Assembly (NCBI GenBank): GCA_014649575.1
Contig: BMTH01000007.1
Location: forward strand, 124,001-188,000
Direction: 5' to 3'
Origin: Streptomyces griseoincarnatus
GTDB taxonomy: Bacteria > Actinomycetota > Actinomycetes > Streptomycetales > Streptomycetaceae
Length of the DNA stretch: 64,000 nt
This document shows positions 41,354-49,097 of the stretch, in pieces. Numbering within the stretch: position 1 is the stretch's first letter; each line of letters starts with the position of its first letter. The position numbers and the translations under genes were made by a program. The notes under the pieces were generated by a model. It was not told where the DNA came from, searched no databases, and saw only the letters and a list, made by a program, of their open reading frames with translations.

Positions 41354-43792
41354 CTGACTACGACGTTCCGAGAGCTCGGGATCCTTCCCGAGACAGCCGA
41401 AGCCCTTGAAGCCGTCGGCATCACCACCCCCTTCCCCATCCAGGAGATGACGCTCCCCGTGGCCCTCACGGGCACGGACGTCATCGGCCAGGCCAAGACC
41501 GGCACCGGCAAGACTCTCGGCTTCGGTCTTCCGCTCCTCGAGCGCGTCACCGTCCCCGCCGACGTGGAGGCGGGCCGCGCCAAGACCGAGGACCTCACCG
41601 ACACGCCGCAGGCGCTGGTCGTCGTCCCCACCCGCGAGCTGTGCACGCAGGTCACCAACGACCTGCTGACCGCCGGCAAGGTGCGCAACGTGCGCGTCAC
41701 CGCGATCTACGGCGGCCGTGCCTACGAGCCCCAGGTCGAGGCGCTGAAGAAGGGCGTCGACGTGGTCGTCGGCACCCCGGGCCGGCTGCTCGACCTCGCC
41801 GGGCAGAAGAAGCTCAACCTGTCGCACGTCAAGGCGCTCGTCCTGGACGAGGCCGACGAGATGCTCGACCTGGGCTTCCTGCCCGACGTCGAGAAGATCA
41901 TCAACCTGCTTCCGGTGAGGCGGCAGACCATGCTGTTCTCGGCCACCATGCCGGGGGCGGTCATCGGTCTGGCCCGCCGCTACATGTCGCAGCCCACGCA
42001 CATCCGCGCCACCGCGCCGGACGACGAGGGCGCCACGGTCGCGAACACCAAGCAGTTCGTCTACCGCGCGCACAACATGGACAAGCCCGAGATGGTCGCG
42101 CGGATACTGCAGGCCGACGGCCGCGGCCTGGCCATGATCTTCTGCCGCACCAAGCGCACCGCCGCCGACCTGGCCGACCAGCTCAAGCAGCGCGGCTTCG
42201 CCTCCGGCGCGGTCCACGGCGACCTCGGCCAGGGCGCCCGCGAACAGGCGCTGCGCGCCTTCCGCAACGGCAAGGTGGACGTGCTCGTCTGCACCGACGT
42301 CGCCGCGCGCGGCATCGACGTCGAGGGCGTCACGCACGTCGTCAACTACCAGACGCCCGAGGACGAGAAGACGTACCTGCACCGCATCGGCCGCACCGGC
42401 CGCGCGGGGGCGAAGGGTACGGCGATCACGCTGGTCGACTGGGACGACATCCCGCGCTGGCAGCTGATCAACAAGGCGCTGGACCTGGGTCTGGGCGACC
42501 CGGCCGAGACGTACTCCACCTCCCCGCACCTGTACACGGACCTGGGCATCCCCGAGGGCACCAAGGGCACCCTGCCCCGCTCCGAGCGCACCCGGGCCGG
42601 TCTGGACGCGGAGGAGATCGAGGACCTGGGCGAGGTCGGCGGTCGCGGGCCGCGCGGCCGGGACGGCCGTGACGGGCGCCGCGGTGGCCGTTCCGACCGG
42701 TCCGAGCGTTCCGACGAGCGCGAGGCGTCGACCCGCACGCCGCGCCGCCGTCGCCGCACCCGTGGCGGTGCGCCGCTCGACGCGGCCGGGCAGCAGTCCG
42801 CCGCGCAGGCCGCCGTGGGCGCCGGTGAGACGGAGACCGGTGAGGTCCCGCGCACCCCGCGCCGTCGTCGCCGCACCCGTGGCGGGGCCACCGGCGCCGT
42901 GGGCACGGTGGAGCAGGGAGCCGCGGAGGCCGCCGTCGACACGGCCGAGGGCCCGTCGGTGGAGACCGCCGAGCCCGCCGAGAGCGTCGAGAAGCCGCGC
43001 CGTCGTCGCACGCGCCGGTCGGCCGAGCAGGCCCCGGCGGTGACGGAGCAGCCGTCGGTTCCGGCTCCCGCCGCCGAGCCCGTCGTGGCGGATTCCGTCG
43101 TGGTGGAGGAGGCCGCGCCGCGTCGTCGCCGTACCCGCAAGGCGGCCCAGGCCGCCGGGACGGCGGTCGAGACCGCCGAGAGCACGACGGAGACGGCCGA
43201 GGCCGCCCCGACGCGCACCCGGAAGACCGCCGCCAAGAAGGCGGAGGCCGCCGTCGACACCGCCGAAGGCACCGTCGAGGCGCCCGCCGAGGCCAAGCCG
43301 CGCCGCACCCGCAAGAAGGCGGTGGCGGCCGAGGCCGACGTCGCGACCGAGGCTCCCGTGGCCGAGGAGAAGCCGAAGCGCCCCCGGAAGACCGCCGCCA
43401 AGAAGGCGGAGGCCGCCGTGGACACGGCCGAGGGCGCCGAGGCCACGCCGCGCCGCCGGACCCGCAAGACCGCCGAGGCGGAGGCCGTGGAGATCCCGGC
43501 TCAGTCCGCGCCGGCGGCCGAGGACAAGCCGAAGCGCACCCGGAAGACCGCCGCCAAGAAGGCGGAGGCCGCCGTGGACACGGCTGAAGGCACCGAGGCC
43601 ACGCCGCGCCGCCGGACCCGCAAGACGGTGCCCGCGCAGACCGCTCCGGAAGGGGAGGTCGCCGAGGCCGCCGCGCCGCGTCGCCGGACCCGTAAGACGG
43701 CCGCGTCCGCGCCGGAGGCCACGGAGACGGCGGAGCCGAGGGCGCGCCGCACCCGTAAGGCCGCGGCCCCCGTGGACTCCGCGGAGAGCTGA
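41354..43792 (+). CDS. DEAD-box ATP-dependent RNA helicase with repetitive basic tail
   Basis: About 812 residues if translation begins at CTG 41354 (AAGAGG eight bases upstream, LTTTFRELGILPETAEAL is where homology begins); an ATG/GTG further upstream is possible. Motifs: PFPIQ (Q motif), AKTGTGKT, PTREL, DEAD, SAT, then GIDVEGVTHVVNY and HRIGRTGRAG. Residues ~400-812 are a K/R/A/E tail with repeats of PRRRRRTR and TAAKKAEAAVDTAEG, likely an RNA-binding, disordered extension. Role in RNA remodelling or ribosome assembly, by family. Confidence 0.9.
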   Translation: MTTTFRELGILPETAEALEAVGITTPFPIQEMTLPVALTGTDVIGQAKTGTGKTLGFGLPLLERVTVPADVEAGRAKTEDLTDTPQALVVVPTRELCTQVTNDLLTAGKVRNVRVTAIYGGRAYEPQVEALKKGVDVVVGTPGRLLDLAGQKKLNLSHVKALVLDEADEMLDLGFLPDVEKIINLLPVRRQTMLFSATMPGAVIGLARRYMSQPTHIRATAPDDEGATVANTKQFVYRAHNMDKPEMVARILQADGRGLAMIFCRTKRTAADLADQLKQRGFASGAVHGDLGQGAREQALRAFRNGKVDVLVCTDVAARGIDVEGVTHVVNYQTPEDEKTYLHRIGRTGRAGAKGTAITLVDWDDIPRWQLINKALDLGLGDPAETYSTSPHLYTDLGIPEGTKGTLPRSERTRAGLDAEEIEDLGEVGGRGPRGRDGRDGRRGGRSDRSERSDEREASTRTPRRRRRTRGGAPLDAAGQQSAAQAAVGAGETETGEVPRTPRRRRRTRGGATGAVGTVEQGAAEAAVDTAEGPSVETAEPAESVEKPRRRRTRRSAEQAPAVTEQPSVPAPAAEPVVADSVVVEEAAPRRRRTRKAAQAAGTAVETAESTTETAEAAPTRTRKTAAKKAEAAVDTAEGTVEAPAEAKPRRTRKKAVAAEADVATEAPVAEEKPKRPRKTAAKKAEAAVDTAEGAEATPRRRTRKTAEAEAVEIPAQSAPAAEDKPKRTRKTAAKKAEAAVDTAEGTEATPRRRTRKTVPAQTAPEGEVAEAAAPRRRTRKTAASAPEATETAEPRARRTRKAAAPVDSAES
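43205..43650 (+). repeat. Tandem repeats in the tail of the DEAD-box gene
   Basis: Three copies of a 50-60-base block encoding RKTAAKKAEAAVDTAEG begin near 43219, 43387 and 43543, each preceded by K(P/A)-KR-type spacers. Spacing between the copies is about 160 bases. Confidence 0.8.
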
Positions 43793-43803
43793 CACCGCAC
43801 CGA

Positions 43804-43848
43804 CGCCGACGGCCCGGTCCCCGCTCGTGGGGGGCCGGGCCGTCGGCG
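43804..43848. terminator. 14-bp stem terminator after the DEAD-box helicase
   Basis: 43804-43817 pairs with 43835-43848; 12 bases past the helicase stop and just before the next gene. Confidence 0.85.
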
Positions 43849-43874
43849 TGTGCGCACCCGTTACCCTCACCCGG

Positions 43875-44747
43875 GTGATCACCGCCCTCTCCCCCGCTCA
43901 CCTCCCCGAGCTCAGTCCTCGCCGACTCCCCACCACACGGGGCGAGTTCGCCGTCCTGGACGTGACGCCGCGCGCCGGTGTCACGGTGCGGGGGACCGTG
44001 CTGCTGCTGCCCGGCTACACCGGCAGCAAGGAGGACTTCACCCTGGTCCTCGAACCGCTCGCCGCGCGCGGCTACCGGGCCGTCGCCGTGGACGGACGCG
44101 GCCAGCACGGCTCGGACGGTCCCGCCGACGACGAATCCGCCTACGCGCAGGACGAGTTGGCGAAGGACGTACTGGCGCAGGCGCGCGCGTTCGACGCCCC
44201 CGTGCATCTCGTGGGGCATTCGATGGGCGGTCAGGTCGCCCGTGCCGCCGTGCTGCTGGACCACACCCCGTTCCGCTCACTGACGCTCGTCTCCTCCGGC
44301 GCCGCACGCGTCTCCGCCTCGCAGGAGCAGCGGGTGACGTTGCTGCGGGACGCCCTCGCGGTGATGTCGATGGAGGAGTGCTGGGAGGCGATCCTGGCGA
44401 TGGGCCCGCCGGAGGAAGTGGGCGGACCCGCACGGGGCATCGGCGGTCCGGAGCAGCTCCAAAAGCGCTGGCTGTCCACCAAGCCCGCCCAACTGCTGGC
44501 GACTGGGCGACAGTTGTGCGCCGAGCCGGACCGGGTCGCGGAACTGGCCGCCGTCCCGCTGCCGTCCCACGTGCTGTCCGGCTCGCACGACGACACCTGG
44601 CCGGTCCCCGGCCTCGACGCCATGGCCCGCCGCCTGGAGGCCCGTCGCACGGTGGTCGACGGCGCCGGGCACACCCCCATGACCGACCGCCCCACCCCGA
44701 CGGCGCAGTACCTCGCCGACTTCTTCGACACCTTGGCGGTCCGATGA
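43875..44747 (+). CDS. Alpha/beta hydrolase
   Basis: 290 residues from GTG 43875. Oxyanion loop LLLPGYTGSKEDF, DGRGQHGSDGP, nucleophile elbow LVGHSMGGQVAR near 117, Asp in SGSHDDTWPVPG and His in DGAGHTPMTDRP. Typical esterase/lipase fold, cytosolic. Stop overlaps the start of the lipoprotein gene (ATGA), so the two are co-translated. Confidence 0.88.
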   Translation: MITALSPAHLPELSPRRLPTTRGEFAVLDVTPRAGVTVRGTVLLLPGYTGSKEDFTLVLEPLAARGYRAVAVDGRGQHGSDGPADDESAYAQDELAKDVLAQARAFDAPVHLVGHSMGGQVARAAVLLDHTPFRSLTLVSSGAARVSASQEQRVTLLRDALAVMSMEECWEAILAMGPPEEVGGPARGIGGPEQLQKRWLSTKPAQLLATGRQLCAEPDRVAELAAVPLPSHVLSGSHDDTWPVPGLDAMARRLEARRTVVDGAGHTPMTDRPTPTAQYLADFFDTLAVR

Positions 44748-45244
44748 ACCACGCTCGCAGTGCGGCCGCACTTCTCCTGCTCACGGCGGCCGTCGGCTGC
44801 ACGTCGCAGGCGGCCGCCCCCGAGCCTGTGGCCTCTTCGCCTCCGGCCACCTCCGCCGACGTCAGCCCCGACCCACTGCCGAGCGACACGGTGACCCCGC
44901 CGCGACTCGACAGCCAAGCCGGCAGGTACGGCCCCGCCCGCGGCAGCGCGGTCTTCAGCTACGCGGCCGGCGTCCGGGACGTCCCCCTGCGCTTCTCCTT
45001 CCAGTGCCAGGGCTCCGGGAGCCTCAAGGTGCGGATCCCGGTACTGCACGCGAACTTCCCGATCCAGTGCGACAGGGGGGATCTCCCCGAGAGGGGCGTC
45101 GACTTCGCCGTCCCGGCCGCCCGTCTGGCCGGTACCGTGCACGTGACCGCGCCGCCCGGCGTGACCTGGGCGGGGGCCGTCGGCCGGGGCGATCCCGAGG
45201 AGGAGCCCTCCATCCGGCGGCGGGGGCCCGGCGAAGGGGCCTAG
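44744..45244 (+). CDS. Putative lipoprotein
   Basis: 166 residues. Lipobox LTAAVGC at about 13-19; then a Pro/Ser-rich linker and a small beta domain (FSYAAGVRDVPLRFSFQCQG, LHANFPIQCDRGDLPERG) with two Cys likely paired. No family recognised. Converges on the NYN gene with a 4-bp overlap of the 3' ends. Confidence 0.75.
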   Translation: MNHARSAAALLLLTAAVGCTSQAAAPEPVASSPPATSADVSPDPLPSDTVTPPRLDSQAGRYGPARGSAVFSYAAGVRDVPLRFSFQCQGSGSLKVRIPVLHANFPIQCDRGDLPERGVDFAVPAARLAGTVHVTAPPGVTWAGAVGRGDPEEEPSIRRRGPGEGA

Positions 45245-46134
45245 TACTGCGTCTGCAGGTGGTCCCAGAAGCCGTCGCGGAGGGCGCGGCGCAGGTCGGC
45301 CTGGCCGCGCAGGGAGTACTGGAGGAGTCCCTCGGCCTCGACCAGCAGGTCCTGGTCGACGGAGCCGGGGAGGTAGGGGTGGCCGGGGAGCAGCTCCGTC
45401 ATGGTTTCGCGTCCGCGCGACACCAGCCACTTCGCCGCGATCTGCGCGCCGACGAAACGCACGTCCTCGCGGGTGGGCCGGCCGCCCGCCGGTTCGTACG
45501 CGGGCGCCGTGCGCCGGGAGACGTACGGCTTGAAGAAGTCGAGGTCGAGGGTGCGCTGACTGTCGACCTCCCAGAGCAGCGGCTCGGCCTGGTTGCGGCC
45601 CTCCGGCGCCTCGATGCCCCACAGGTGGACACGGGCGCCGTAGCCCTGGGCGGCCTCGACGGCGGAGACCAGGTCCTCGTCGCCGCCGAGCAGGGCCGCG
45701 TCGCTGATGGCGCGGTACCGGGCCAGTGACTCCAGGTCGGAGCGGATCAGGGAGTCGACGCCCTTCTGCTGGTTGTTGGCGTTGAGGTTGCCGAGGCGGA
45801 CCTTGACGTCGGGCAGTTCGGCGATGGACTGCTGCTCGGCGGTGTGGATGCGGCGCCGGGCGCCGTCGTACCAGTAGACGCGCAGCAGCCTGCTGTCGGC
45901 GAAGACGGTGCGGGCGCGGTCGATGAGCGCGTCGATCAGTCCTTCGGCGTCGAGGTCGAAGGCGCGGCGGTCCTCCGTCCCCGCGACGAGCCGCCCCGCG
46001 GCCGCGTAGAGGTAGCCGGCGTCCACGAAGATCGCGTGCGTCGAGGGTGTCTTGGCCACCTCGGCGAGCATGCGCTGGAGCAGCTCGTTCGTGCGGTCGA
46101 TACGGGCGTGCAGAGCCGCGAGGTCGTCGTTCAT
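45241..46134 (-). CDS. NYN (LabA/DUF88, PIN-like) domain protein
   Basis: 297 residues. PIN/NYN fold with acidic active-site residues: HAIFVDAGYLYAAAG near 33-47, RVYWYDGARRR near 85, KGVDSLIRSDLESL near 125, SDAALLGGDEDLVSAVE near 145-160. Probable RNA nuclease, by family. The C-terminal ~100 residues carry a conserved LPGHPYLPG region of unknown function. The upstream intergenic region is AT-rich for this genome. Confidence 0.85.
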   Translation of the reverse strand: MNDDLAALHARIDRTNELLQRMLAEVAKTPSTHAIFVDAGYLYAAAGRLVAGTEDRRAFDLDAEGLIDALIDRARTVFADSRLLRVYWYDGARRRIHTAEQQSIAELPDVKVRLGNLNANNQQKGVDSLIRSDLESLARYRAISDAALLGGDEDLVSAVEAAQGYGARVHLWGIEAPEGRNQAEPLLWEVDSQRTLDLDFFKPYVSRRTAPAYEPAGGRPTREDVRFVGAQIAAKWLVSRGRETMTELLPGHPYLPGSVDQDLLVEAEGLLQYSLRGQADLRRALRDGFWDHLQTQY

Positions 46135-46245
46135 CGCTTCTCATTGTTCCGCCGGTCACGCTACGAACACAACCGGTCCCGGTCGGTCCCGTTCGAAAAC
46201 CTTACCCGTCAGTATTTAGCTGCTCGAAAATTTTCCTTAGCGTAG

Positions 46246-46271
46246 GGAATGTTTGCATGACACAGCCCGTT
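46246..46271 (+). promoter_or_regulatory. Sigma-R type promoter of the 50-residue ORF
   Basis: Plus strand GGAAT (46246-46250), 18 bp, GTT (46269-46271), an exact match to the sigma-R consensus. Predicted start near 46278, leaving an 85-nt leader before the TTG start. Confidence 0.7.
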
Positions 46272-46362
46272 GGACCATGTGCGGCACACGGGCCCGTCCG
46301 GTCCGTGGGCCTTCACCCAGTAGTTCTCCTTCAGGAGGATGACCAGACGAAGGGAGAAGCCC

Positions 46363-46515
46363 TTGCGCTTCGAAATCATGCGACTCGACGACGTCGACGG
46401 CACGGCCGTGGACTCGACCGTCGTGGACGCCGCCTCCGTCAACCGCATCGTTCAGCAGGCTGCCGCCGTGGGGCAGCGCCTGTGGATCCGCCCGGCCGAC
46501 ACCTCGGCCTCGTAA
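46363..46515 (+). CDS. 50-residue small protein, probably sigma-R controlled
   Basis: TTG start at 46363 with GGGAG eight bases upstream; an in-frame ATG at 46339 abuts AGGAGG with no spacer and is less likely, but would add eight residues. Peptide MRFEIMRLDDVDGTAVDSTVV ... SVNRIVQQAAAVGQRLWIRPADTSAS; codon third positions are G/C biased as in real genes here. No Cys and no membrane helix. I recall a similar peptide conserved as a hypothetical protein in streptomycetes. It is monocistronic: own promoter upstream, terminator 18 bases after the stop. Function unknown. Confidence 0.7.
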   Translation: MRFEIMRLDDVDGTAVDSTVVDAASVNRIVQQAAAVGQRLWIRPADTSAS

Positions 46516-46532
46516 TCTGTGCGCATGCTTGA

Positions 46533-46565
46533 GGAGCCCCCGTACCACTCGGGTACGGGGGCTCC
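46533..46565. terminator. 14-bp bidirectional terminator between the small ORF and marC
   Basis: 46533-46546 pairs with 46552-46565, loop ACTCG. Confidence 0.85.
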
Positions 46566-46585
46566 GGTGTGCTCGCGGCCGGACG

Positions 46586-47191
46586 TCACGCGCCCTGGAT
46601 CACCTGCGTGACGCCGTTGATGATCTGCTGCACGGCGATCGCGGAGAGCATCATGCCCGCGAGCCGCGTCACCAGGACCACGCCGCCGTCCTTGATGACC
46701 CGGATGATCAGCAGCGAGTAGCGCATCACCAGCCACAGGACGACGTGGATGGCGAGGATCGCCGACCACACGGAGACCTGTCCCGCCACGCTGTCGGCCT
46801 TCTCCACGGCGAGGATGACCGACACGATCGCGCCGGGACCGGCCAGCAGCGGCATGCCCAGCGGGACCAGCGCGACGTTGACGTCCTTGGTCTGCTGGGG
46901 CTCGTCGGTCTTGCCGGTGAGCAGGTCCAGCGCGATCAGCAGGAGCAGCAGACCGCCGGCGATCATCAGCGCCGGTATGGAGACGTGCAGGTAGTCCAGG
47001 ATCTGGTGACCGAGCAGACCGAAGACGACGATCACGCCGCCCGCCACGCACACCGCCTGGAAGGCCATGTGCCGCTGCGCCTTGGCCGGACGGCCCGCGG
47101 TCAGCGCGAGGAAGATCGGGGTGATCCCAGGGGGATCCATGATGACGAAAAGGGTCAGGAAGAGAGAGCCGAAGACGGCGACGTCGAACAT
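46586..47191 (-). CDS. MarC family integral membrane protein
   Basis: 201 residues, ATG 47191, about six transmembrane segments. Family features: FVIMDPPGITPIFLALT near the N-terminus, VPLGMPLLAGPGAIVSVI near 110 and TRLAGMMLSAIAVQQIINGV at the end. MarC proteins are not proven transporters despite the name. Preceded by a PHP-domain gene. Confidence 0.9.
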   Translation of the reverse strand: MFDVAVFGSLFLTLFVIMDPPGITPIFLALTAGRPAKAQRHMAFQAVCVAGGVIVVFGLLGHQILDYLHVSIPALMIAGGLLLLLIALDLLTGKTDEPQQTKDVNVALVPLGMPLLAGPGAIVSVILAVEKADSVAGQVSVWSAILAIHVVLWLVMRYSLLIIRVIKDGGVVLVTRLAGMMLSAIAVQQIINGVTQVIQGA

Positions 47192-47271
47192 GACTGCCTA
47201 GCGCGAGAACGAAAGTGAAAGAGAAAGGGCGTGTGGGAGCGGGACGCCGGACCCGGCGGTCACCGCGGGCG

Positions 47272-48132
47272 TCAGACCGCTCCGCCGGTCCCCGGCACCG
47301 GGAACGCCCCGGTCGCGCGCCGCGTGATCTCGCCGTAGACCTCGGGGTCGGTGGAGAACTCGCCGAGGACGCAGGTCTTCCGGCTGCCGTGGTAGTCGCT
47401 CGACCCGGTGACCAGCAGCCCCAGCTCGCCCGCCAGGCCGCGCAGCCGCGCCCGGGTGCCGGGGTCGTGGTCCATGTGGTCGACCTCGATGCCGTCGAGA
47501 CCGGCCCGGGCCAGCTCCGCGATCGCGGAGTCCGGCACGGTCCTGCCCCGCTTCACCGCGGCGGGGTGCGCGAAGACGGCGACGCCGCCCGCGTTCTTCA
47601 CCAGCCGCACCGCCTCGAAGGGGTCGGTCTCGTGCTTGGGCACGTACGCCCGGCCGCCGTCGGCGAGCCACTCGGGCGTGAAGGCGTCGCTCACGCTGTC
47701 CACCACGCCGAGCTCGACCAGCGCGCTGGCCACGTGCGGGCGGCCCACCGAGCCGTTCCCGGCGATCCGCGCGACCTGTTCCCAGGTGACGGGCACGCCC
47801 AGCTCGTTCAGCTTGGCGATCATGCCCTTGGCGCGTGGCACCCGGTCGTCCCGGACCAGCTCGCGCTCGGCGAGCAGGGCGGGCTCCTCGGGGTCGAAGA
47901 GGTAGGCCAGCAGATGCATGCTGACGCCGTCGAGGCGGCAGGAGAGCTCGGCGCCGGTGACCAGGGTGAGGCCCTGGGGCAGCGCCGCGAGCGCCTCGGC
48001 GTGGCCGCGCGTGGTGTCGTGGTCGGTGAGGGCCACGACGTCGAGCCCGGCCGCGGCGGCCTTGCGGACCAGCTCGGCCGGGGTGTCCGTACCGTCGGAC
48101 GCGGTGGAGTGGGTGTGCAGGTCGATGCGCAC
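47272..48132 (-). CDS. PHP-domain phosphoesterase (3',5'-nucleoside bisphosphate phosphatase type)
   Basis: 286 residues from GTG 48132 (GGAG upstream). PHP metal motifs: RIDLHTHSTASDGTD (6-13), VALTDHDTTRGH, TGAELSC, HPAAVKRG, and VDHMDHDPG plus SSDYHG at the C-terminus. Matches the trpH-like subgroup that hydrolyses nucleoside 3',5'-bisphosphates and short RNAs. Leftward, 80 bp before marC. Confidence 0.88.
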   Translation of the reverse strand: MRIDLHTHSTASDGTDTPAELVRKAAAAGLDVVALTDHDTTRGHAEALAALPQGLTLVTGAELSCRLDGVSMHLLAYLFDPEEPALLAERELVRDDRVPRAKGMIAKLNELGVPVTWEQVARIAGNGSVGRPHVASALVELGVVDSVSDAFTPEWLADGGRAYVPKHETDPFEAVRLVKNAGGVAVFAHPAAVKRGRTVPDSAIAELARAGLDGIEVDHMDHDPGTRARLRGLAGELGLLVTGSSDYHGSRKTCVLGEFSTDPEVYGEITRRATGAFPVPGTGGAV

Positions 48133-48249
48133 GACGCGGTACTCCAAGCGGGGCGGACGGATGGGGACGCTCCAGGATAACCGGATTTTCGGCCACTCCT
48201 GTCACACCCGAACCCGGCGGGCGCCCCCTACATCACCGATGGCACCGCG

Positions 48250-48891
48250 CTACTTCTCCAGCAGACGCGGGGACAGCGCTCCGCAGGGCACCAGCTCGAC
48301 CTCGGCGCCGGCGTCCCGCAGGTCGGCGAGCACCAGCTCGTCGTACATCAGCAGACCCGACTGCTCGGGCCACACCACCGCCCACAGCCACAGGCCGAGC
48401 GCCTCGCCCGCGAACACGGCGCGGTCGTCGGGCGTGCGGGCGACATGCCAGAGCGGGGTGGGGCGGCCGGCCGCCAGCACCTTGGCCTGGGGCGGTTTCT
48501 CGACGTCCATGAAGGGTCCGGGGTCAGGGCCGTCGATGCCCGCGTACCGCGCGCCGAGTCCGACACCGAGCTCCTCGGCGACCAGGATGAGCTCGCCCAT
48601 CCCGCCGAGCGGCCCGGGGCCGGTGCACGCGACGGCCGTCGCCCGGCCCCCGCTGCGGTCGTCCCCCGCGGACGCGACACCGGTGAAGAGCCAGCCCACC
48701 GGCAGCGGCCACGGCATCCACACCGGCACCTTGGTGCGGTGCACGACGACTTCGAGGGCCTCGACGCTCGGCGGTATCACGGGCTGCAGCGGGTGCACGG
48801 TGCCGTGCACGTCGCACTGCCACGCGTCCGAGAAGAGGCCGGGAGCCCTGACCCGGCCACCGCACTTCGGGCAACTGGGTTCGCCCCTCAT
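48250..48891 (-). CDS. Conserved hypothetical protein with N-terminal zinc ribbon
   Basis: 213 residues from ATG 48891 (GGGGCT upstream). Begins MRGEPSCPKCGGRVRAPGLF with one CxxC and a later Cys/His pair (WQCDVHG) that would complete a zinc ribbon. The rest is an alpha/beta domain rich in W (VWMPWPLPVGWLF, LWLWAVVWPEQSG). I think it belongs to a Streptomyces-specific DUF (possibly DUF6758). No function known. Confidence 0.75.
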   Translation of the reverse strand: MRGEPSCPKCGGRVRAPGLFSDAWQCDVHGTVHPLQPVIPPSVEALEVVVHRTKVPVWMPWPLPVGWLFTGVASAGDDRSGGRATAVACTGPGPLGGMGELILVAEELGVGLGARYAGIDGPDPGPFMDVEKPPQAKVLAAGRPTPLWHVARTPDDRAVFAGEALGLWLWAVVWPEQSGLLMYDELVLADLRDAGAEVELVPCGALSPRLLEK

Positions 48892-48982
48892 AGAGCCCCA
48901 CGGTCCTAGCTCCACGGCGCCACGTCAAGGACGATCACCCGACCGGGCGGAACGGCGGCCCACGGACCGAGATAGATGTAGC

Positions 48983-49014
48983 TTGCATTAATTAGATTGG
49001 CTAATCTATCGTGT
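48983..49014 (+). promoter_or_regulatory. Promoter with overlapping palindrome upstream of the MFS gene
   Basis: TTGCAT (48983-48988) and TATCGT (49007-49012) are spaced 18 bp as -35/-10. TAGATT-GGCT-AATCTA (48993-48998, 49003-49008) forms an inverted repeat inside the spacer and -10, a classic repressor-operator layout. This AT-rich island is unusual for the window. Confidence 0.6.
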
Positions 49015-49097
49015 GCGTATCCCAACCATTTCGCGCGGCCGTCCTTGCACCTTCTCGACGGCGGCCGTCACTCCCACGTCCCGGGATTGGAGCACCC

